Assembly: GCF_001418225.1 (NCBI RefSeq)
Contig: NZ_LIPT01000001.1
Span: 582,377 to 646,376 of the forward strand
Length of the DNA stretch: 64,000 bases
From: Pannonibacter indicus
Lineage (GTDB): Bacteria; Pseudomonadota; Alphaproteobacteria; Rhizobiales; Stappiaceae
Reading direction: 5' to 3'
Within the stretch, counting starts at the first letter, position 1; the number at the start of each line of letters is the position of its first letter. The notes under the pieces were generated by a model. It saw only the letters and a program-made list of their open reading frames with translations, was not told where the DNA came from and did not search any database. Below are positions 25,749 through 35,571 of this stretch, in pieces. The position numbers and the translations under genes were made by a program.

Positions 25749-26747
25749 ATGAAGCGTGTGAAGCTCAGTCAGGTGGCCGAACTGGCCGGTGTCAGTGAAA
25801 TCACCGCCTCGCGGGCGCTGCGCAATGGCGCCAATGTGGCCCCGCAGACACAGAAGAAGGTGGCGGAAGCGGCCCAGCAGCTCGGCTATCTGCCCAACAG
25901 GATCGCCGGATCGCTGGCGGGAGCTGCCTCCAACCAGATCGGCGTCATCGTCCCCTCCCTCACCAACAACGTGTTTCCGCAGGTTCTGCAAGGCCTCGAA
26001 AGCCGCCTGACCGCTGCCGGATACCATACTATTCTCGGCGTCTCCGACTATCTGCCGGAGCGCGAGGAGGTGATGATCCGCACCATCCTAGCCTGGCGCC
26101 CGGCCGCGCTCGTCATCGGCACGGCGAGCCTGACGGACATCAGCCGCAAGATGCTGGAGCAGGCGGATGTGCCCATTGTCGAGATCATGGATTGCGACAT
26201 CGAGCCCATCGACATGGCCGCCGGAATCTCACAGGTTCAGGCTGGCAAGGCGCTCGGCTATTATCTGACGGGCCGGGGCTATGAGCGTCTCGCTTATATC
26301 GGCCACGACCTTGAGGCCGACCGGCGCGCCGGCAAACGGCGCGAGGGTTTCCTTGCCGCCGCAAGAGAGACGGGTGCCACCATCACCGCGGAACTCACCG
26401 CCCCCGCCCCCTCCTCCGTGGCGCTTGGCCGGGACCTGACCGCCCGGCTGCTGGCTGAGGCTCCGCAACGGCCGCAAGCCATATGCTATTCCAACGACGA
26501 CATGGCCGTCGGCGGCATCTTCCACTGCATGGCGGCAGGCCTTGATGTGCCCGGCGACCTTGCCATCTGCGGCTTCAACGGCCTCGACATCGGCCAGCAG
26601 CTGCCCTGCCCGCTCACCACCATCGAATCCGGCCGCACCGGCATCGGCGAGCAGGCCGCCGCCATGATCCTCTCCCGCTTCCAAGGCACCCCCACCCCCA
26701 CCCGCCTCGACACAGGCTTCCGGTTGCTGCGGGGGGCTTCGGCGTGA
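25749..26747 (+). CDS. LacI-family regulator of the threonate/TRAP operon
   Basis: Predicted repressor of the divergent dctP-to-otnI operon. It has 332 residues. The HTH is at the extreme N-terminus (VKLSQVAELAGVSEITASRA), followed by LPNRIAGSLAGAASNQIGVI and a periplasmic-binding-protein-like effector domain. Two palindromes with core CAGCGCTG lie upstream. The inducer is inferred to be a pathway acid or intermediate. Confidence 0.88.
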   Translation: MKRVKLSQVAELAGVSEITASRALRNGANVAPQTQKKVAEAAQQLGYLPNRIAGSLAGAASNQIGVIVPSLTNNVFPQVLQGLESRLTAAGYHTILGVSDYLPEREEVMIRTILAWRPAALVIGTASLTDISRKMLEQADVPIVEIMDCDIEPIDMAAGISQVQAGKALGYYLTGRGYERLAYIGHDLEADRRAGKRREGFLAAARETGATITAELTAPAPSSVALGRDLTARLLAEAPQRPQAICYSNDDMAVGGIFHCMAAGLDVPGDLAICGFNGLDIGQQLPCPLTTIESGRTGIGEQAAAMILSRFQGTPTPTRLDTGFRLLRGASA

Positions 26748-26784
26748 GGGGGATGGGAACTCCCCGATAGTCCCTCTCCGCGCC

Positions 26785-26905
26785 GCCCCGGCCTTGCGCC
26801 GGGGCCTGTAGGGCGGGCAGGGTCTGTCCAAAACGGATGCTCTGCGTCCGAAGGAAAGATCAACCGCATTGCGTCCCTGACAGGTCCCGGCACGGAGGCC
26901 GGGAC
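26785..26905. repeat. Two short GC-rich palindromes in the LacI/pntB gap
   Basis: The 295-base gap 26748-27042 has no credible gene. GCCCCGGC-CTTGC-GCCGGGGC at 26785-26805 and GTCCCGGC-ACGGAG-GCCGGGAC at 26884-26905 are 8-bp-arm hairpins of the same style, 99 bases apart. They resemble the palindromes at 3391-3556 in arm sequence (TCCCGG/CCGGGA) but have shorter loops. Confidence 0.55.
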
Positions 26906-26984
26906 GGCGCGGTGGGTGGGGCAGGCATCGCGGATGCGGCCAGCGCGGCGCTCAGTGGCACCCGCCGTTTACCACCTTCCCCCC

Positions 26985-27022
26985 AACAAAACAAAGGGCG
27001 GAGAGGTTGCCCGCTCCGCCCT
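26985..27022 (-). terminator. Rho-independent terminator of pntAB
   Basis: AGGGCGGAG (26995-27003) pairs with CTCCGCCCT (27014-27022). On the minus strand the stem is followed by TTTGTTTTGTT, 20 bases after the pntB stop. Confidence 0.85.
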
Positions 27023-27042
27023 GATGATCCGGTTGAAGGATC

Positions 27043-28476
27043 TTACTTGATCATCGGCAGCAGTTCGCTTACGGACTTCTTGGCGTCGCCGTAGAACATG
27101 CGCGTGTTCTCCTTGTAGAACAGCGGGTTCTCGATGCCGGAGTAGCCCGTGCCCTGGCCGCGCTTGGAGACGAAGACCTGCTTGGCCTTCCACACTTCCA
27201 GAACAGGCATGCCGGCGATTGGCGAGTTCGGGTCTTCCTGGGCCGCCGGATTGACGATGTCATTGGAGCCAATGACAATCACCACGTCGGTGTTCGGGAA
27301 ATCCTCGTTGATCTCGTCCATTTCCAGCACGATGTCGTAGGGCACCTTGGCCTCGGCGAGGAGCACGTTCATGTGGCCCGGCAGACGGCCTGCCACCGGA
27401 TGGATGGCGAAGCGCACTTCCTTGCCGGCGGCCCGCAGCTTGCGGGTCAGTTCCGACACGGCCTGCTGGGCCTGCGCCACGGCCATGCCGTAGCCCGGGA
27501 CGATGATGACGCTGTCCGCATCGTTGAGGGCCGAGGCCACGCCTTCCGCATCGATGGCGATCTGCTCGCCCGCGATTTCCATGGCCGGCCCCGTGGTGCC
27601 GCCGAAGCCGCCCAGGATGACCGACACGAAGGAGCGGTTCATCGCCTTGCACATGATGTAGGACAGGATCGCGCCCGAGGAGCCGACCAGCGCGCCGACG
27701 ACGATCAGCAGATCGTTCGACAGCGAAAAGCCGATGGCAGCAGCCGCCCAGCCCGAGTAGCTGTTCAGCATGGACACGACCACCGGCATGTCAGCGCCGC
27801 CGATGCCCATGATCAGGTGGTAGCCGATGAAGAAGGCCAGCAGCGTCATCAGGATCAGCGTCCAGATGCCCGCGCCGTTCACATACATGAACAGCAGGAT
27901 CAGCGATAGGGCCGCAGCGCTGGCATTCAGCGCATGGCCGCCCGGCAGCTTCGTGGCCTTGCTGTCCACCTTGCCCGCCAGCTTGCCGAAGGCAATGACG
28001 GAACCGGTGAAGGTGACCGCACCGATGAAGACGCCGAGGAACACCTCGACCTTGAGAATGATCTGCTCGACACCGTTCTTGTGGGCCAGCACGGCGGCAA
28101 AGCCCTCAAGCGAGGCGCGGGTGGCCTCGTCCATCGCCAGCACGCGCACCAGTTCGATGTGGGCGTTGTAGCCGATGAAGACCGCCGCAAGGCCGACCAG
28201 CGAGTGCATGGCGGCCACGAGCTGCGGCATTTCGGTCATCTGGACGCGCTGCGCGACCACCCAGCCGATGGCACCGCCTGCCGCGATCAGCAGCACGGAG
28301 AGGAGCCACAGGCCCGAGCCCGGCCCGATGAGCGTTGCGGCAACCGCAAGGCCCATGCCGGCGATGCCGTACCAGACGGCGCGCTTGGCGCTTTCCTGCC
28401 CCGAGAGGCCGCCGAGCGAGAGAATGAAAAGTACTGCCGCAACAACGTAAGCGGCTGTGGTGAAACCATATTCCAT
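27043..28476 (-). CDS. pntB: NAD(P) transhydrogenase subunit beta
   Basis: Membrane and NADP(H)-binding subunit of the proton-translocating transhydrogenase, which makes NADPH from NADH using the proton gradient. It has 477 residues: about eight N-terminal helices, then the dIII domain with [15 protein letters not shown] near residue 325 and the conserved [18 protein letters not shown] near residue 405. It sits 18 bases after pntA. Confidence 0.96.
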   Translation of the reverse strand: MEYGFTTAAYVVAAVLFILSLGGLSGQESAKRAVWYGIAGMGLAVAATLIGPGSGLWLLSVLLIAAGGAIGWVVAQRVQMTEMPQLVAAMHSLVGLAAVFIGYNAHIELVRVLAMDEATRASLEGFAAVLAHKNGVEQIILKVEVFLGVFIGAVTFTGSVIAFGKLAGKVDSKATKLPGGHALNASAAALSLILLFMYVNGAGIWTLILMTLLAFFIGYHLIMGIGGADMPVVVSMLNSYSGWAAAAIGFSLSNDLLIVVGALVGSSGAILSYIMCKAMNRSFVSVILGGFGGTTGPAMEIAGEQIAIDAEGVASALNDADSVIIVPGYGMAVAQAQQAVSELTRKLRAAGKEVRFAIHPVAGRLPGHMNVLLAEAKVPYDIVLEMDEINEDFPNTDVVIVIGSNDIVNPAAQEDPNSPIAGMPVLEVWKAKQVFVSKRGQGTGYSGIENPLFYKENTRMFYGDAKKSVSELLPMIK

Positions 28477-28494
28477 CGTGTCTCTCCCGCCCTC

Positions 28495-30069
28495 TTACGA
28501 CTTCTGGAACATGGCAAGCATGCGCCGGGTCACCAGGAACCCGCCGAAGATGTTGATACCGGCCATGAACACCGACAGCGCACCCAGCAGGATCACGAGG
28601 AAGCTGCCGGAGCCAACCTGCATCAGGGCGCCCAGAATGATGATAGAGGAGATGGCATTGGTGATGGCCATCAGCGGTGTGTGCAGCGAGTGCGAGACAT
28701 TCCAGATGACCTGGAAGCCGACGAAACAGGCCAGCACGAAGACGATGAAGTGGCTCATGAAGCTCGCCGGAGCGAAGAGACCGGCCAGCAGGATGAGCGC
28801 ACCGCTGCCAGCCAGAAGCGCCACCTGATTGCGCGTCTGCGCCTTGAAGGCGGCCGCTTCCTGTGCCCGCCTTTCTTCCGGCGTCAGTTCCTTCGGCTTC
28901 TCCTTCGGTTTCTGTGCGGCGATGGCCTGCACTTTCGGCGGCGGAGGCGGGAATGTGATGTCGCCCTTGAAGGTGACGGTCGCACCGCGGATCACGTCAT
29001 CTTCCATGTTGTGCACAAGCTGCCCGTCCTTGGCGGGGGTCAGGTCGGTCATCATGTGACGGATGTTGGTGGCATAAAGCGTCGAAGACTGGGCGGCCAT
29101 GCGGCTCGGGAAGTCCGTGTAGCCAATGACGATGACGCCATTGTCAGAGACGACGCGCTGGTCGGCGACGGTCAGTTCGCAGTTGCCGCCGCGCTCGGCA
29201 GCAAGGTCAACGATGACCGAACCCGGCTTCATGGCCGCAACCATGTCGGCCAGCCACAGCTTGGGCGCATCGCGGCCCGGGATGAGCGCCGTCGTGATGA
29301 CGATGTCCATGTCCGGCGCCAGCTCGCGGAACTTCTCCAGCTGCTTCTCGCGGAACTCTGGCGATGAGGGAGCCGCATAGCCACCGGTGGCCGCGCCGTC
29401 CTGCACCTGGTCGTCGAAGTCCAGATAGACGAACTCGGCGCCCATGGATTCGATCTGCTCGGCCACTTCAGGGCGAACGTCGAAGGCATAGGTGACCGCA
29501 CCCAGCGAAGTGGCGGTGCCGATGGCGGCAAGGCCGGCGACACCTGCACCGATGATCAGAACCTTGGCGGGCGGGATCTTGCCTGCCGCCGTCACCTGTC
29601 CGGTGAAGAAGCGGCCGAAGTTGTTTCCGGCCTCGATCACGGCGCGGTAACCGGCGATGTTGGCCATGGAGGACAGGGCGTCCATCTTCTGGGCGCGCGA
29701 GATGCGCGGCACCATGTCCATGGCGATCACATTGGCGCCGGTGGCCTTCGCCTTTTCCAGCAGGTCCTTGTTCTGCGCCGGATAGAAAAAGGAAATCAGC
29801 GTCTTGCCTTCGCCGAGCAGCGCCACTTCGCTTTCCAGCGGCGGGCGCACCTTGGCGATGATGTCCGCAGCGGCGAAAAGGTCGGCAGCCGAAGCTGCAA
29901 CTTCCACACCGGCCTTGCGGTAGGCTTCGTCAGAAAAACCGGCGGCTTTGCCCGCGCCGCTTTCGATGACACAGCTGTAGCCGAGCTTCTGCAGGTGCGC
30001 GGCACTGTCCGGGGTCATCGCGACGCGCGCTTCCCCGTCAATGACCTCGCGCGGTGATCCAATCTTCAT
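28495..30069 (-). CDS. pntA: NAD(P) transhydrogenase subunit alpha (dI plus membrane dIIa in one chain)
   Basis: NAD(H)-binding subunit. The start at 30069 (MKIGSPREV) is preferred over a longer frame because homologues begin there and a GAGG site precedes it; length is 524. Domain dI has [18 protein letters not shown] near residue 170 and the RQD-loop region. A proline/lysine-rich linker ([20 protein letters not shown]) leads to four hydrophobic segments. Some alphaproteobacteria split this into PntAA and PntAB; here it is fused. Confidence 0.95.
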   Translation of the reverse strand: MKIGSPREVIDGEARVAMTPDSAAHLQKLGYSCVIESGAGKAAGFSDEAYRKAGVEVAASAADLFAAADIIAKVRPPLESEVALLGEGKTLISFFYPAQNKDLLEKAKATGANVIAMDMVPRISRAQKMDALSSMANIAGYRAVIEAGNNFGRFFTGQVTAAGKIPPAKVLIIGAGVAGLAAIGTATSLGAVTYAFDVRPEVAEQIESMGAEFVYLDFDDQVQDGAATGGYAAPSSPEFREKQLEKFRELAPDMDIVITTALIPGRDAPKLWLADMVAAMKPGSVIVDLAAERGGNCELTVADQRVVSDNGVIVIGYTDFPSRMAAQSSTLYATNIRHMMTDLTPAKDGQLVHNMEDDVIRGATVTFKGDITFPPPPPKVQAIAAQKPKEKPKELTPEERRAQEAAAFKAQTRNQVALLAGSGALILLAGLFAPASFMSHFIVFVLACFVGFQVIWNVSHSLHTPLMAITNAISSIIILGALMQVGSGSFLVILLGALSVFMAGINIFGGFLVTRRMLAMFQKS

Positions 30070-30240
30070 CCCGTACCTCGATATAGAAAATGGCTTTTCC
30101 GTCCCCCAGCCCCGAGGCTTCATCACCCTTCCGCTGAGGACGGATTCCATGAACCACGGGAGCTTGATGAAACACACTAGCGCACTGCGCAAGAAAATAC
30201 GCGCCCTGTTTATCAAGATTTTTTCTCAACAATCGCATCG

Positions 30241-30257
30241 GCGCAACAATCTTGCGC
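30241..30257. promoter_or_regulatory. Palindrome in the pntA upstream gap
   Basis: The 448-base gap 30070-30517 is relatively AT-rich and lacks a credible gene. GCGCAA-CAATC-TTGCGC, about 170 bases before pntA, is the only clear symmetric site. It may be an operator or upstream activator site. I see no confident promoter. Confidence 0.3.
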
Positions 30258-30517
30258 ATTCCCATCCAAAAGGGCGGAGGCTTCTGGAAAATTTCGAGAA
30301 TTGGCGGGCACCTGACGTGCGCGCTGGAACGAAGTCAGACCAATCCAAGCAATAAAATTACTTCGCTGCCCGAATTAAATTGCAGGAAACTCAACAATAG
30401 ACCTGGGCAGGCCAGACGCGGCGCATCATCGAACGGCCCAAAGGGCGAATCTCATATGCTAGTATGCCGGCAATCTCTGGCGGCACAGCGCTGCGGGCAA
30501 GATTGCTGGACCGGACT

Positions 30518-31276
30518 TTAGCGAATAACCCGGCGCAGCCCCTCCTGAACCTTCAGCAGGGGCTGCAGATAAAGGCCTGGAAGTTCCTCCGCGCTGGCCT
30601 GCACGGCTGCAAGCCCCACGTTGAGCGCCGCCACCACCAGCCCGCGTGAGGAATAGACCGGCACGGCGATGGAGCGCAGACCCAGTTCCACCTCCTGATC
30701 GATGATGGCATAGCCCAGCCGCCGCGCCTCGGCGACACGGACCATGATCTCCTGCGGTGCCGTCAGGCTGCGCGGGGTGCGCGGGGTCAGATCACAGCGC
30801 TCGATCAGGGCAGCGGCCTCCGCTTCCGGCATCGCCGCCAGCAGCACGCGGCCCATGGAGGTGCAATGCACCGGCAGGCGGGAGCCCGGCATCAGGCCGA
30901 TGGACATCACCCGGCGCTGCGCGGCCCGGGCGAGATAGACGATTTCCAATTCATCCCGGATGGCGACGGAGGCAGACTGGCCGATCTGCTCGGAAAGCTG
31001 ATCCAGCCAGGGCTGCACGACCTGCGCCAGAGGCAGGGCGGCCAGCGCCCCCATGCCAAGGCGCAGCACCTTGGGCGTCAGGGTGAAGAACTTGCCGTCA
31101 TAATCGGCATAGCCTGTCTCGTGCAGGGTGAGCAGGCAGCGGCGGGCGGTGGCCCGGTCCAGCCCCGTGGCTTCTGCCACATCGGAGATGGACAGGCGCG
31201 AGCGGTCGGCCCGGAAGGCTTCCAGTACGCAGAGCCCCTTGGCGAGCGACGCTATGAAATCGGTCTTGTTCAACAT
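30518..31276 (-). CDS. IclR-family regulator, PcaR/PcaU/PobR subgroup
   Basis: Predicted regulator of the divergent pcaIJF operon. The ATG at 31276 gives 252 residues; a GTG two codons earlier is possible. The winged HTH covers about residues 15-75 (LSISDVAEATGLDRATARRC). The C-terminal IclR effector domain includes GRVLLAAMPEAEA and a late GLRSIAVPVYSSRG. Members of this subgroup respond to 3-oxoadipate or protocatechuate; the neighbours favour 3-oxoadipate. Confidence 0.85.
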   Translation of the reverse strand: MLNKTDFIASLAKGLCVLEAFRADRSRLSISDVAEATGLDRATARRCLLTLHETGYADYDGKFFTLTPKVLRLGMGALAALPLAQVVQPWLDQLSEQIGQSASVAIRDELEIVYLARAAQRRVMSIGLMPGSRLPVHCTSMGRVLLAAMPEAEAAALIERCDLTPRTPRSLTAPQEIMVRVAEARRLGYAIIDQEVELGLRSIAVPVYSSRGLVVAALNVGLAAVQASAEELPGLYLQPLLKVQEGLRRVIR

Positions 31277-31324
31277 ACGCACAAAAAATTACAGGAATTG
31301 AACAAAAGTCAACATCCGCACAAA
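31270..31324. promoter_or_regulatory. Direct-repeat operator for the IclR regulator
   Basis: TCAACATACGCACAAA (31270-31285) and TCAACATCCGCACAAA (31309-31324) match at 15 of 16 positions and lie 39 bases apart. The first covers the regulator start codon. The position between regulator and pcaI suggests control of both. Confidence 0.65.
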
Positions 31325-31388
31325 TCCGTTTTCTGCCGCCTCAAGGCAGCGTAGCTTCCTGGCCGGAAGTCTCCCTGGGAGGAAATTC

Positions 31389-32111
31389 ATGGACAAGAGA
31401 ATTGCCACGCTTGCGGAAGCTGTCGCCGGCATTCCGGACGGCGCCTCGGTGATGATCGGCGGTTTCGGCGGCTCCGGTGCGCCGATCGAGCTCATTCACG
31501 CCCTCATCGACCGCTATCTCGCAACCGGCAGCCCCAAGAACCTGACGGTCATCAACAACAACGCCGGAAACGGCCATGTGGGCATTGCCGCGCTCATCGA
31601 GCAGGGCATGGTCGCCAAGATGGTCTGCTCCTTCCCCCGCTCTGCCGATCCGCGCGTTTTTACCGAGCTGTATCTGTCCGGCAAGATCGAGCTGGAACTG
31701 GTGCCGCAAGGCACGCTGGCCGAGCGCATCCGCGCCGGTGGCGCAGGCATTCCCGCCTTCTACACCCCCACTGCCTATGGCACGGATCTGGCCAAGGGCA
31801 AGCCGGTGGCCGAATTCGATGGCCGCCACTATGTGCAGGAGCGCTGGCTGAAGGCTGACTTCGCGCTGATCAAGGCAGAAACAGGCGATACTCACGGCAA
31901 CCTGACCTACCGGATGGCCGCACGCAACTTCGGTCCGGTCATGGCCATGGCCGCTGCCTGCACCATCGTGCAGGTGAGCCGCGCCGTCGAGGCAGGCAGC
32001 ATTGATCCGGAGACGGTCATCACCCCCGGCATTTTCGTCGACATGATCGTGGAGGTGCCCTCCCCTCAGCAGGAGGAAGCCCTCAACCGCGCAGGAGCCC
32101 ATCACCCATGA
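31389..32111 (+). CDS. pcaI: 3-oxoadipate CoA-transferase subunit A
   Basis: With PcaJ, transfers CoA from succinyl-CoA to 3-oxoadipate. It has 240 residues of CoA-transferase family I alpha type. The N-terminal motif VMIGGFGGSGAPIELIHAL near residue 20 and FTELYLSGKIELELVPQGTL are typical. GGGAGG is placed 7 bases upstream of the ATG. It overlaps pcaJ by four bases. No protocatechuate ring-cleavage genes lie in the window. Confidence 0.9.
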   Translation: MDKRIATLAEAVAGIPDGASVMIGGFGGSGAPIELIHALIDRYLATGSPKNLTVINNNAGNGHVGIAALIEQGMVAKMVCSFPRSADPRVFTELYLSGKIELELVPQGTLAERIRAGGAGIPAFYTPTAYGTDLAKGKPVAEFDGRHYVQERWLKADFALIKAETGDTHGNLTYRMAARNFGPVMAMAAACTIVQVSRAVEAGSIDPETVITPGIFVDMIVEVPSPQQEEALNRAGAHHP

Positions 32112-32779
32112 CCAGCAAGCTCTCCAACGCCCAGATTGCCTGGCGCGCCGCGCAGGACATCACCGATGGTGCTTATGTGAACCTCGGAATCGGTTTCCCC
32201 GAAATGGTGGCCAAGTTCCAGCCACCGGGCCGCGAAGCCATCTTCCACACCGAAAACGGTATCCTTGGCTTCGGCGAGGCTCCGGCGGAAGGCGAAGAGG
32301 ACTGGGACCTGATCAACGCGGGCAAGAAGGCGGTGACGCTGAAGCCCGGCGCAGCCTTCTTCCACCACGCCGACAGCTTCGCCATGGTGCGCGGCGGCCA
32401 TCTGGACGTGGCCATCCTCGGCGCCTATGAAGTGGCGGAAAACGGCGACCTTGCCAACTGGTCCACGGGCCCGAAGGGCGTGCCGGCCGTTGGCGGGGCG
32501 ATGGATCTGGTGCATGGCGCCAAGCGCGTTGCCGTCATCACTGATCACGTCACCAAGGACGGCAAGCCGAAGCTGGTGGAGCGCTGCTCACTGCCGCTCA
32601 CCGGCGTTGGCTGCGTCACCCGTGTCTATACTTCGCTCGCTGTCATAGATATCGAAAAGGGGCATTTCGTCCTGCGCGAAAAACTGCCAGCCTTGACACT
32701 CGAAGCGCTGCAGGCCCAGACCGGTGCAAAGCTGCATCTGGACGGCCCCGTGGCAGACCTGACCGTTCCGGAGCTTTGA
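32108..32779 (+). CDS. pcaJ: 3-oxoadipate CoA-transferase subunit B
   Basis: Catalytic beta subunit of the CoA-transferase, 223 residues. The active-site Glu motif is HTENGILGFGEAP near residue 50, preceded by VNLGIGFPEMVAKF. Overlaps exist with pcaI (ATGA) and pcaF (TGATG), so the three are translated together. Confidence 0.92.
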   Translation: MTSKLSNAQIAWRAAQDITDGAYVNLGIGFPEMVAKFQPPGREAIFHTENGILGFGEAPAEGEEDWDLINAGKKAVTLKPGAAFFHHADSFAMVRGGHLDVAILGAYEVAENGDLANWSTGPKGVPAVGGAMDLVHGAKRVAVITDHVTKDGKPKLVERCSLPLTGVGCVTRVYTSLAVIDIEKGHFVLREKLPALTLEALQAQTGAKLHLDGPVADLTVPEL

Positions 32780-33984
32780 TGATGACCGACGCATATATCT
32801 GTGACTACATCCGCACGCCCATCGGCCGTTATGCCGGTGCTCTGGCAAGCGTCCGGGCCGACGATCTGGGGGCCATTCCGCTGAAGGCGCTGATGGACCG
32901 CAACCGCAGCGTCGACTGGGGTGCGGTGGACGAGGTGATCTACGGCTGCGCCAACCAGGCGGGCGAGGACAACCGCAACGTCGCGCGCATGAGCCTGCTG
33001 CTGGCGGGTCTGCCGGTCGAAGTGCCGGGCACCACCATGAACCGGCTCTGCGGCTCGGGCATGGATGCGGTGATCGCCGCCGCCCGCGCCATCAAGGCCG
33101 GAGAAGCGGAGCTGATCATCGCAGGCGGCGTGGAAAGCATGTCGCGCGCGCCCTTTGTCATGCCCAAGGCCGACGCCGCCTTCGCCCGTGAGAATGCCGT
33201 CTATGACACCACCATCGGCTGGCGCTTCGTCAACCCTCTGATGAAGGCGCAATATGGCATCGATTCCATGCCGGAAACGGCGGAGAACGTCGCCGAAGAC
33301 TACAACATCTCCCGTGCCGATCAGGATGCCTTCGCCCTGCGCAGCCAGCAGAAGGCCGCCGCCGCGCAGGCCAATGGCCGCCTTGCAGAGGAAATCACGC
33401 CCGTCATGATCCCGCAGCGCAAGGGCGAGCCGAAAGTGGTGGACAAGGACGAGCATCCGCGCGAGACGACGATCGAGGCGCTGTCCGCCCTCAAGGCGCC
33501 GTTCCGCGCCGGTGGTTCGGTAACGGCGGGCAATGCCTCGGGCGTGAATGATGGTGCCGCCGCACTCATCATCGCCTCGGCGGAAGCGGCCAAGCGCTAC
33601 GGCCTGACCCCTATTGCCCGGATTCTGGGCGGTGCCACTGCCGGCGTGCCGCCGCGCATCATGGGCATCGGACCGGCCCCGGCTTCCAAGAAGCTGCTGG
33701 CCCGCCTCGGCCTCACCCAGGACAAGCTGTCGGTGATCGAACTGAACGAGGCCTTCGCCTCGCAGGGCCTTGCCACGCTGCGCGACCTCGGCATTGCCGA
33801 TGATGATGCCCGCGTCAACCCGAACGGCGGCGCCATCGCCCTCGGCCACCCGCTCGGCATGTCCGGCGCCCGGATCACCGGCACCGCCGCCCTGCAGCTG
33901 GCCAAAACCGGCGGTTCGCTGGCACTGGCCACCATGTGCATCGGCGTCGGCCAGGGCATCGCCGTGGCCATCGAACGCGTCTGA
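32779..33984 (+). CDS. pcaF: 3-oxoadipyl-CoA thiolase
   Basis: Cleaves 3-oxoadipyl-CoA to succinyl-CoA and acetyl-CoA. It has 401 residues from the ATG at 32779; the next codon is also ATG. The first active Cys is in TMNRLCGSGMDAV (about residue 91). The His motif is NPNGGAIALGHPLGMSGAR and the second Cys is in TMCIGVGQGIA. The N-terminus IRTPIGRYAGALASVRADD is as in PcaF rather than general acetyl-CoA acetyltransferases. Confidence 0.92.
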   Translation: MMTDAYICDYIRTPIGRYAGALASVRADDLGAIPLKALMDRNRSVDWGAVDEVIYGCANQAGEDNRNVARMSLLLAGLPVEVPGTTMNRLCGSGMDAVIAAARAIKAGEAELIIAGGVESMSRAPFVMPKADAAFARENAVYDTTIGWRFVNPLMKAQYGIDSMPETAENVAEDYNISRADQDAFALRSQQKAAAAQANGRLAEEITPVMIPQRKGEPKVVDKDEHPRETTIEALSALKAPFRAGGSVTAGNASGVNDGAAALIIASAEAAKRYGLTPIARILGGATAGVPPRIMGIGPAPASKKLLARLGLTQDKLSVIELNEAFASQGLATLRDLGIADDDARVNPNGGAIALGHPLGMSGARITGTAALQLAKTGGSLALATMCIGVGQGIAVAIERV

Positions 33985-33993
33985 TCTGATAAC

Positions 33994-34031
33994 ACCGGCC
34001 GCAGGCAGATTTGCCCTGCGGCCGGTTTTTT
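33994..34031 (+). terminator. Rho-independent terminator of pcaIJF
   Basis: Perfect 12-bp stem ACCGGCCGCAGG (33994-34005) / CCTGCGGCCGGT (34015-34026) followed by six T. Confidence 0.95.
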
Positions 34032-34198
34032 AGGTTGCTTGTAGCGCATCAAGCGCCCGCCAACGCGCCGGGGCACTTCTGGCAGAACCCGCAACGCTGA
34101 CGTGAACCTGTCCGAGCTTTGGTGAAACTTTTCTCACTTGGCCTGCCCTGCCAAAGCTGCAATATGACGGCTTGCCCTTCTGTCATGCGGAGACAGCC

Positions 34199-34849
34199 AT
34201 GGACCCGGTATCGGCCATCATCGCCTTTTCGATTGCAGCTGCACTGATGACGCTAACGCCGGGGCTGGATACGGCGCTGGTGCTGCGCACGGCCACGGTG
34301 GAGGGCCCGAAACAGGCCTTTGCCGCCGGGCTTGGCATCTCCGGCGGTGTCGTGACCTGGGGCTTTGCCGCCTCCGTGGGGCTGGGCGCGCTGCTGGCTG
34401 TCTCTGAAGCGGCTTACCGGGTGATGCAGTATGCCGGTGCAGCCTATCTCATTTGGCTGGGCTTCAAGATGCTCCGCGCCGCCCTGCGCCCTGCCGATCC
34501 GGCGCAGCTGGAAAAGGCCGCCGCTGAAGTTGCCGCAGGCCAGAGCGTCAGCCGGGGCTGGTTTTGGCGCGGGCTGATGACCAATCTGCTCAATCCCAAG
34601 GTCGGCGTCTTCTATGTCAGCTTCCTGCCGCAGTTCATTCCGGCAGATGTGCCCGTCACGGCCTTCAGCACCGGACTTGCGGCCATCCATGGGCTGATGG
34701 GCGTGCTCTGGTTTGCCGTCATCATTCTGGCCACCCGGCCCATTACCGGACTGCTGCGCCGCCCGTCCTTCACCCGCGGCATCGACGGGCTTACTGGCTC
34801 CGTCCTGATCGCCTTCGGCCTCAGGCTGGCTCTGGAACGGCGCAGTTGA
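34199..34849 (+). CDS. LysE/RhtB-family amino acid exporter
   Basis: Inner-membrane translocator, probably for export of an amino acid or related metabolite. It has 216 residues and about six hydrophobic segments. The family N-terminal motif is AALMTLTPGLDTALVLRTA, followed by LGISGGVVTWGFAASVGLG. The ATG at 34199 follows a GCGGAG site. It stands alone; the substrate is unknown. Confidence 0.88.
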   Translation: MDPVSAIIAFSIAAALMTLTPGLDTALVLRTATVEGPKQAFAAGLGISGGVVTWGFAASVGLGALLAVSEAAYRVMQYAGAAYLIWLGFKMLRAALRPADPAQLEKAAAEVAAGQSVSRGWFWRGLMTNLLNPKVGVFYVSFLPQFIPADVPVTAFSTGLAAIHGLMGVLWFAVIILATRPITGLLRRPSFTRGIDGLTGSVLIAFGLRLALERRS

Positions 34850-34900
34850 ACGCCAACGGCGAGAAAAAGGATCAGCAACAGGCGGGATAGGCCGCTGGAG

Positions 34901-34914
34901 TTGATGCGCATCAA
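34901..34914. promoter_or_regulatory. FNR-type box upstream of ubiT
   Basis: Perfect TTGATGCGCATCAA (consensus TTGAT-N4-ATCAA), centred about 64 bases before the ubiT ATG. A class II promoter would start near 34949. It indicates induction of ubiTUV when oxygen is low. Confidence 0.85.
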
Positions 34915-34971
34915 CTACAGCGCCGGTTGCGCTGCCTATGGTGCCGGGCAACGCGACAGACGGAGCCCCGC

Positions 34972-35571
34972 ATGATCCCTTCCGGCCCCAATAGCAGCCC
35001 CACTATCAGCCCAGACAGCCCCTCTGGCGCTGGCCAGCCCCCGTCCATTCCCGGAATGCCGCCGTTTCTGGCCCTCGGCCTGCGCCTTGCCCCCGCTGCA
35101 CCTGCGGCTTTCGTGCTGACGGGCGCCGCACGGCAGATCGTGGCGCGCCATCCCGGCCTGATGAGCCGGCTCGGCGCCTACCGCCACAGCCGCTTTGCGC
35201 TGACGGCCAGCGACGTGCCGCTGACCTTCCTGATGGACCTGTCGCAGGAGCCGCTGACCATCACCCTGCATGCCGTTCCGCCCGCCGCCGATGCGCGCAT
35301 CACCGGAAAGCTGTCGGCGCTTGTCGGACTGGTGCATGGGGTCTGGGACGGAGATGCGCTGTTCTTCTCCCGCGATCTCACCATTGAGGGCGACACTTCG
35401 GCGGCCCTGGCCCTGCGCAATGCCATTGACGATGCGGAGCTGGATCTGGGCGCGGAAATCGCCCGTCTTACCGGCCCGCTCGCCGGTGCTGCCAAGCGGG
35501 TGATTGCCCTGCTGCAGTCCATGACCGGCGTGCCGCTGAGCCGTCCGGCCCCCATGGAGGCTTTCCGATGA
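34972..35571 (+). CDS. ubiT: SCP2-domain lipid-binding accessory factor of O2-independent ubiquinone synthesis
   Basis: Believed to bind ubiquinone intermediates in the anaerobic pathway. It has 199 residues from the ATG at 34972. The first 30 are rich in Pro, Ser and Gly and look disordered. An SCP2 sterol-carrier-like domain follows (LTFLMDLSQEPLTITLHAVP, then LVHGVWDGDALFFSRDLTIE). It overlaps ubiU, and the FNR box lies directly upstream. Assignment rests on the SCP2 domain plus the U32 neighbours. Confidence 0.88.
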   Translation: MIPSGPNSSPTISPDSPSGAGQPPSIPGMPPFLALGLRLAPAAPAAFVLTGAARQIVARHPGLMSRLGAYRHSRFALTASDVPLTFLMDLSQEPLTITLHAVPPAADARITGKLSALVGLVHGVWDGDALFFSRDLTIEGDTSAALALRNAIDDAELDLGAEIARLTGPLAGAAKRVIALLQSMTGVPLSRPAPMEAFR

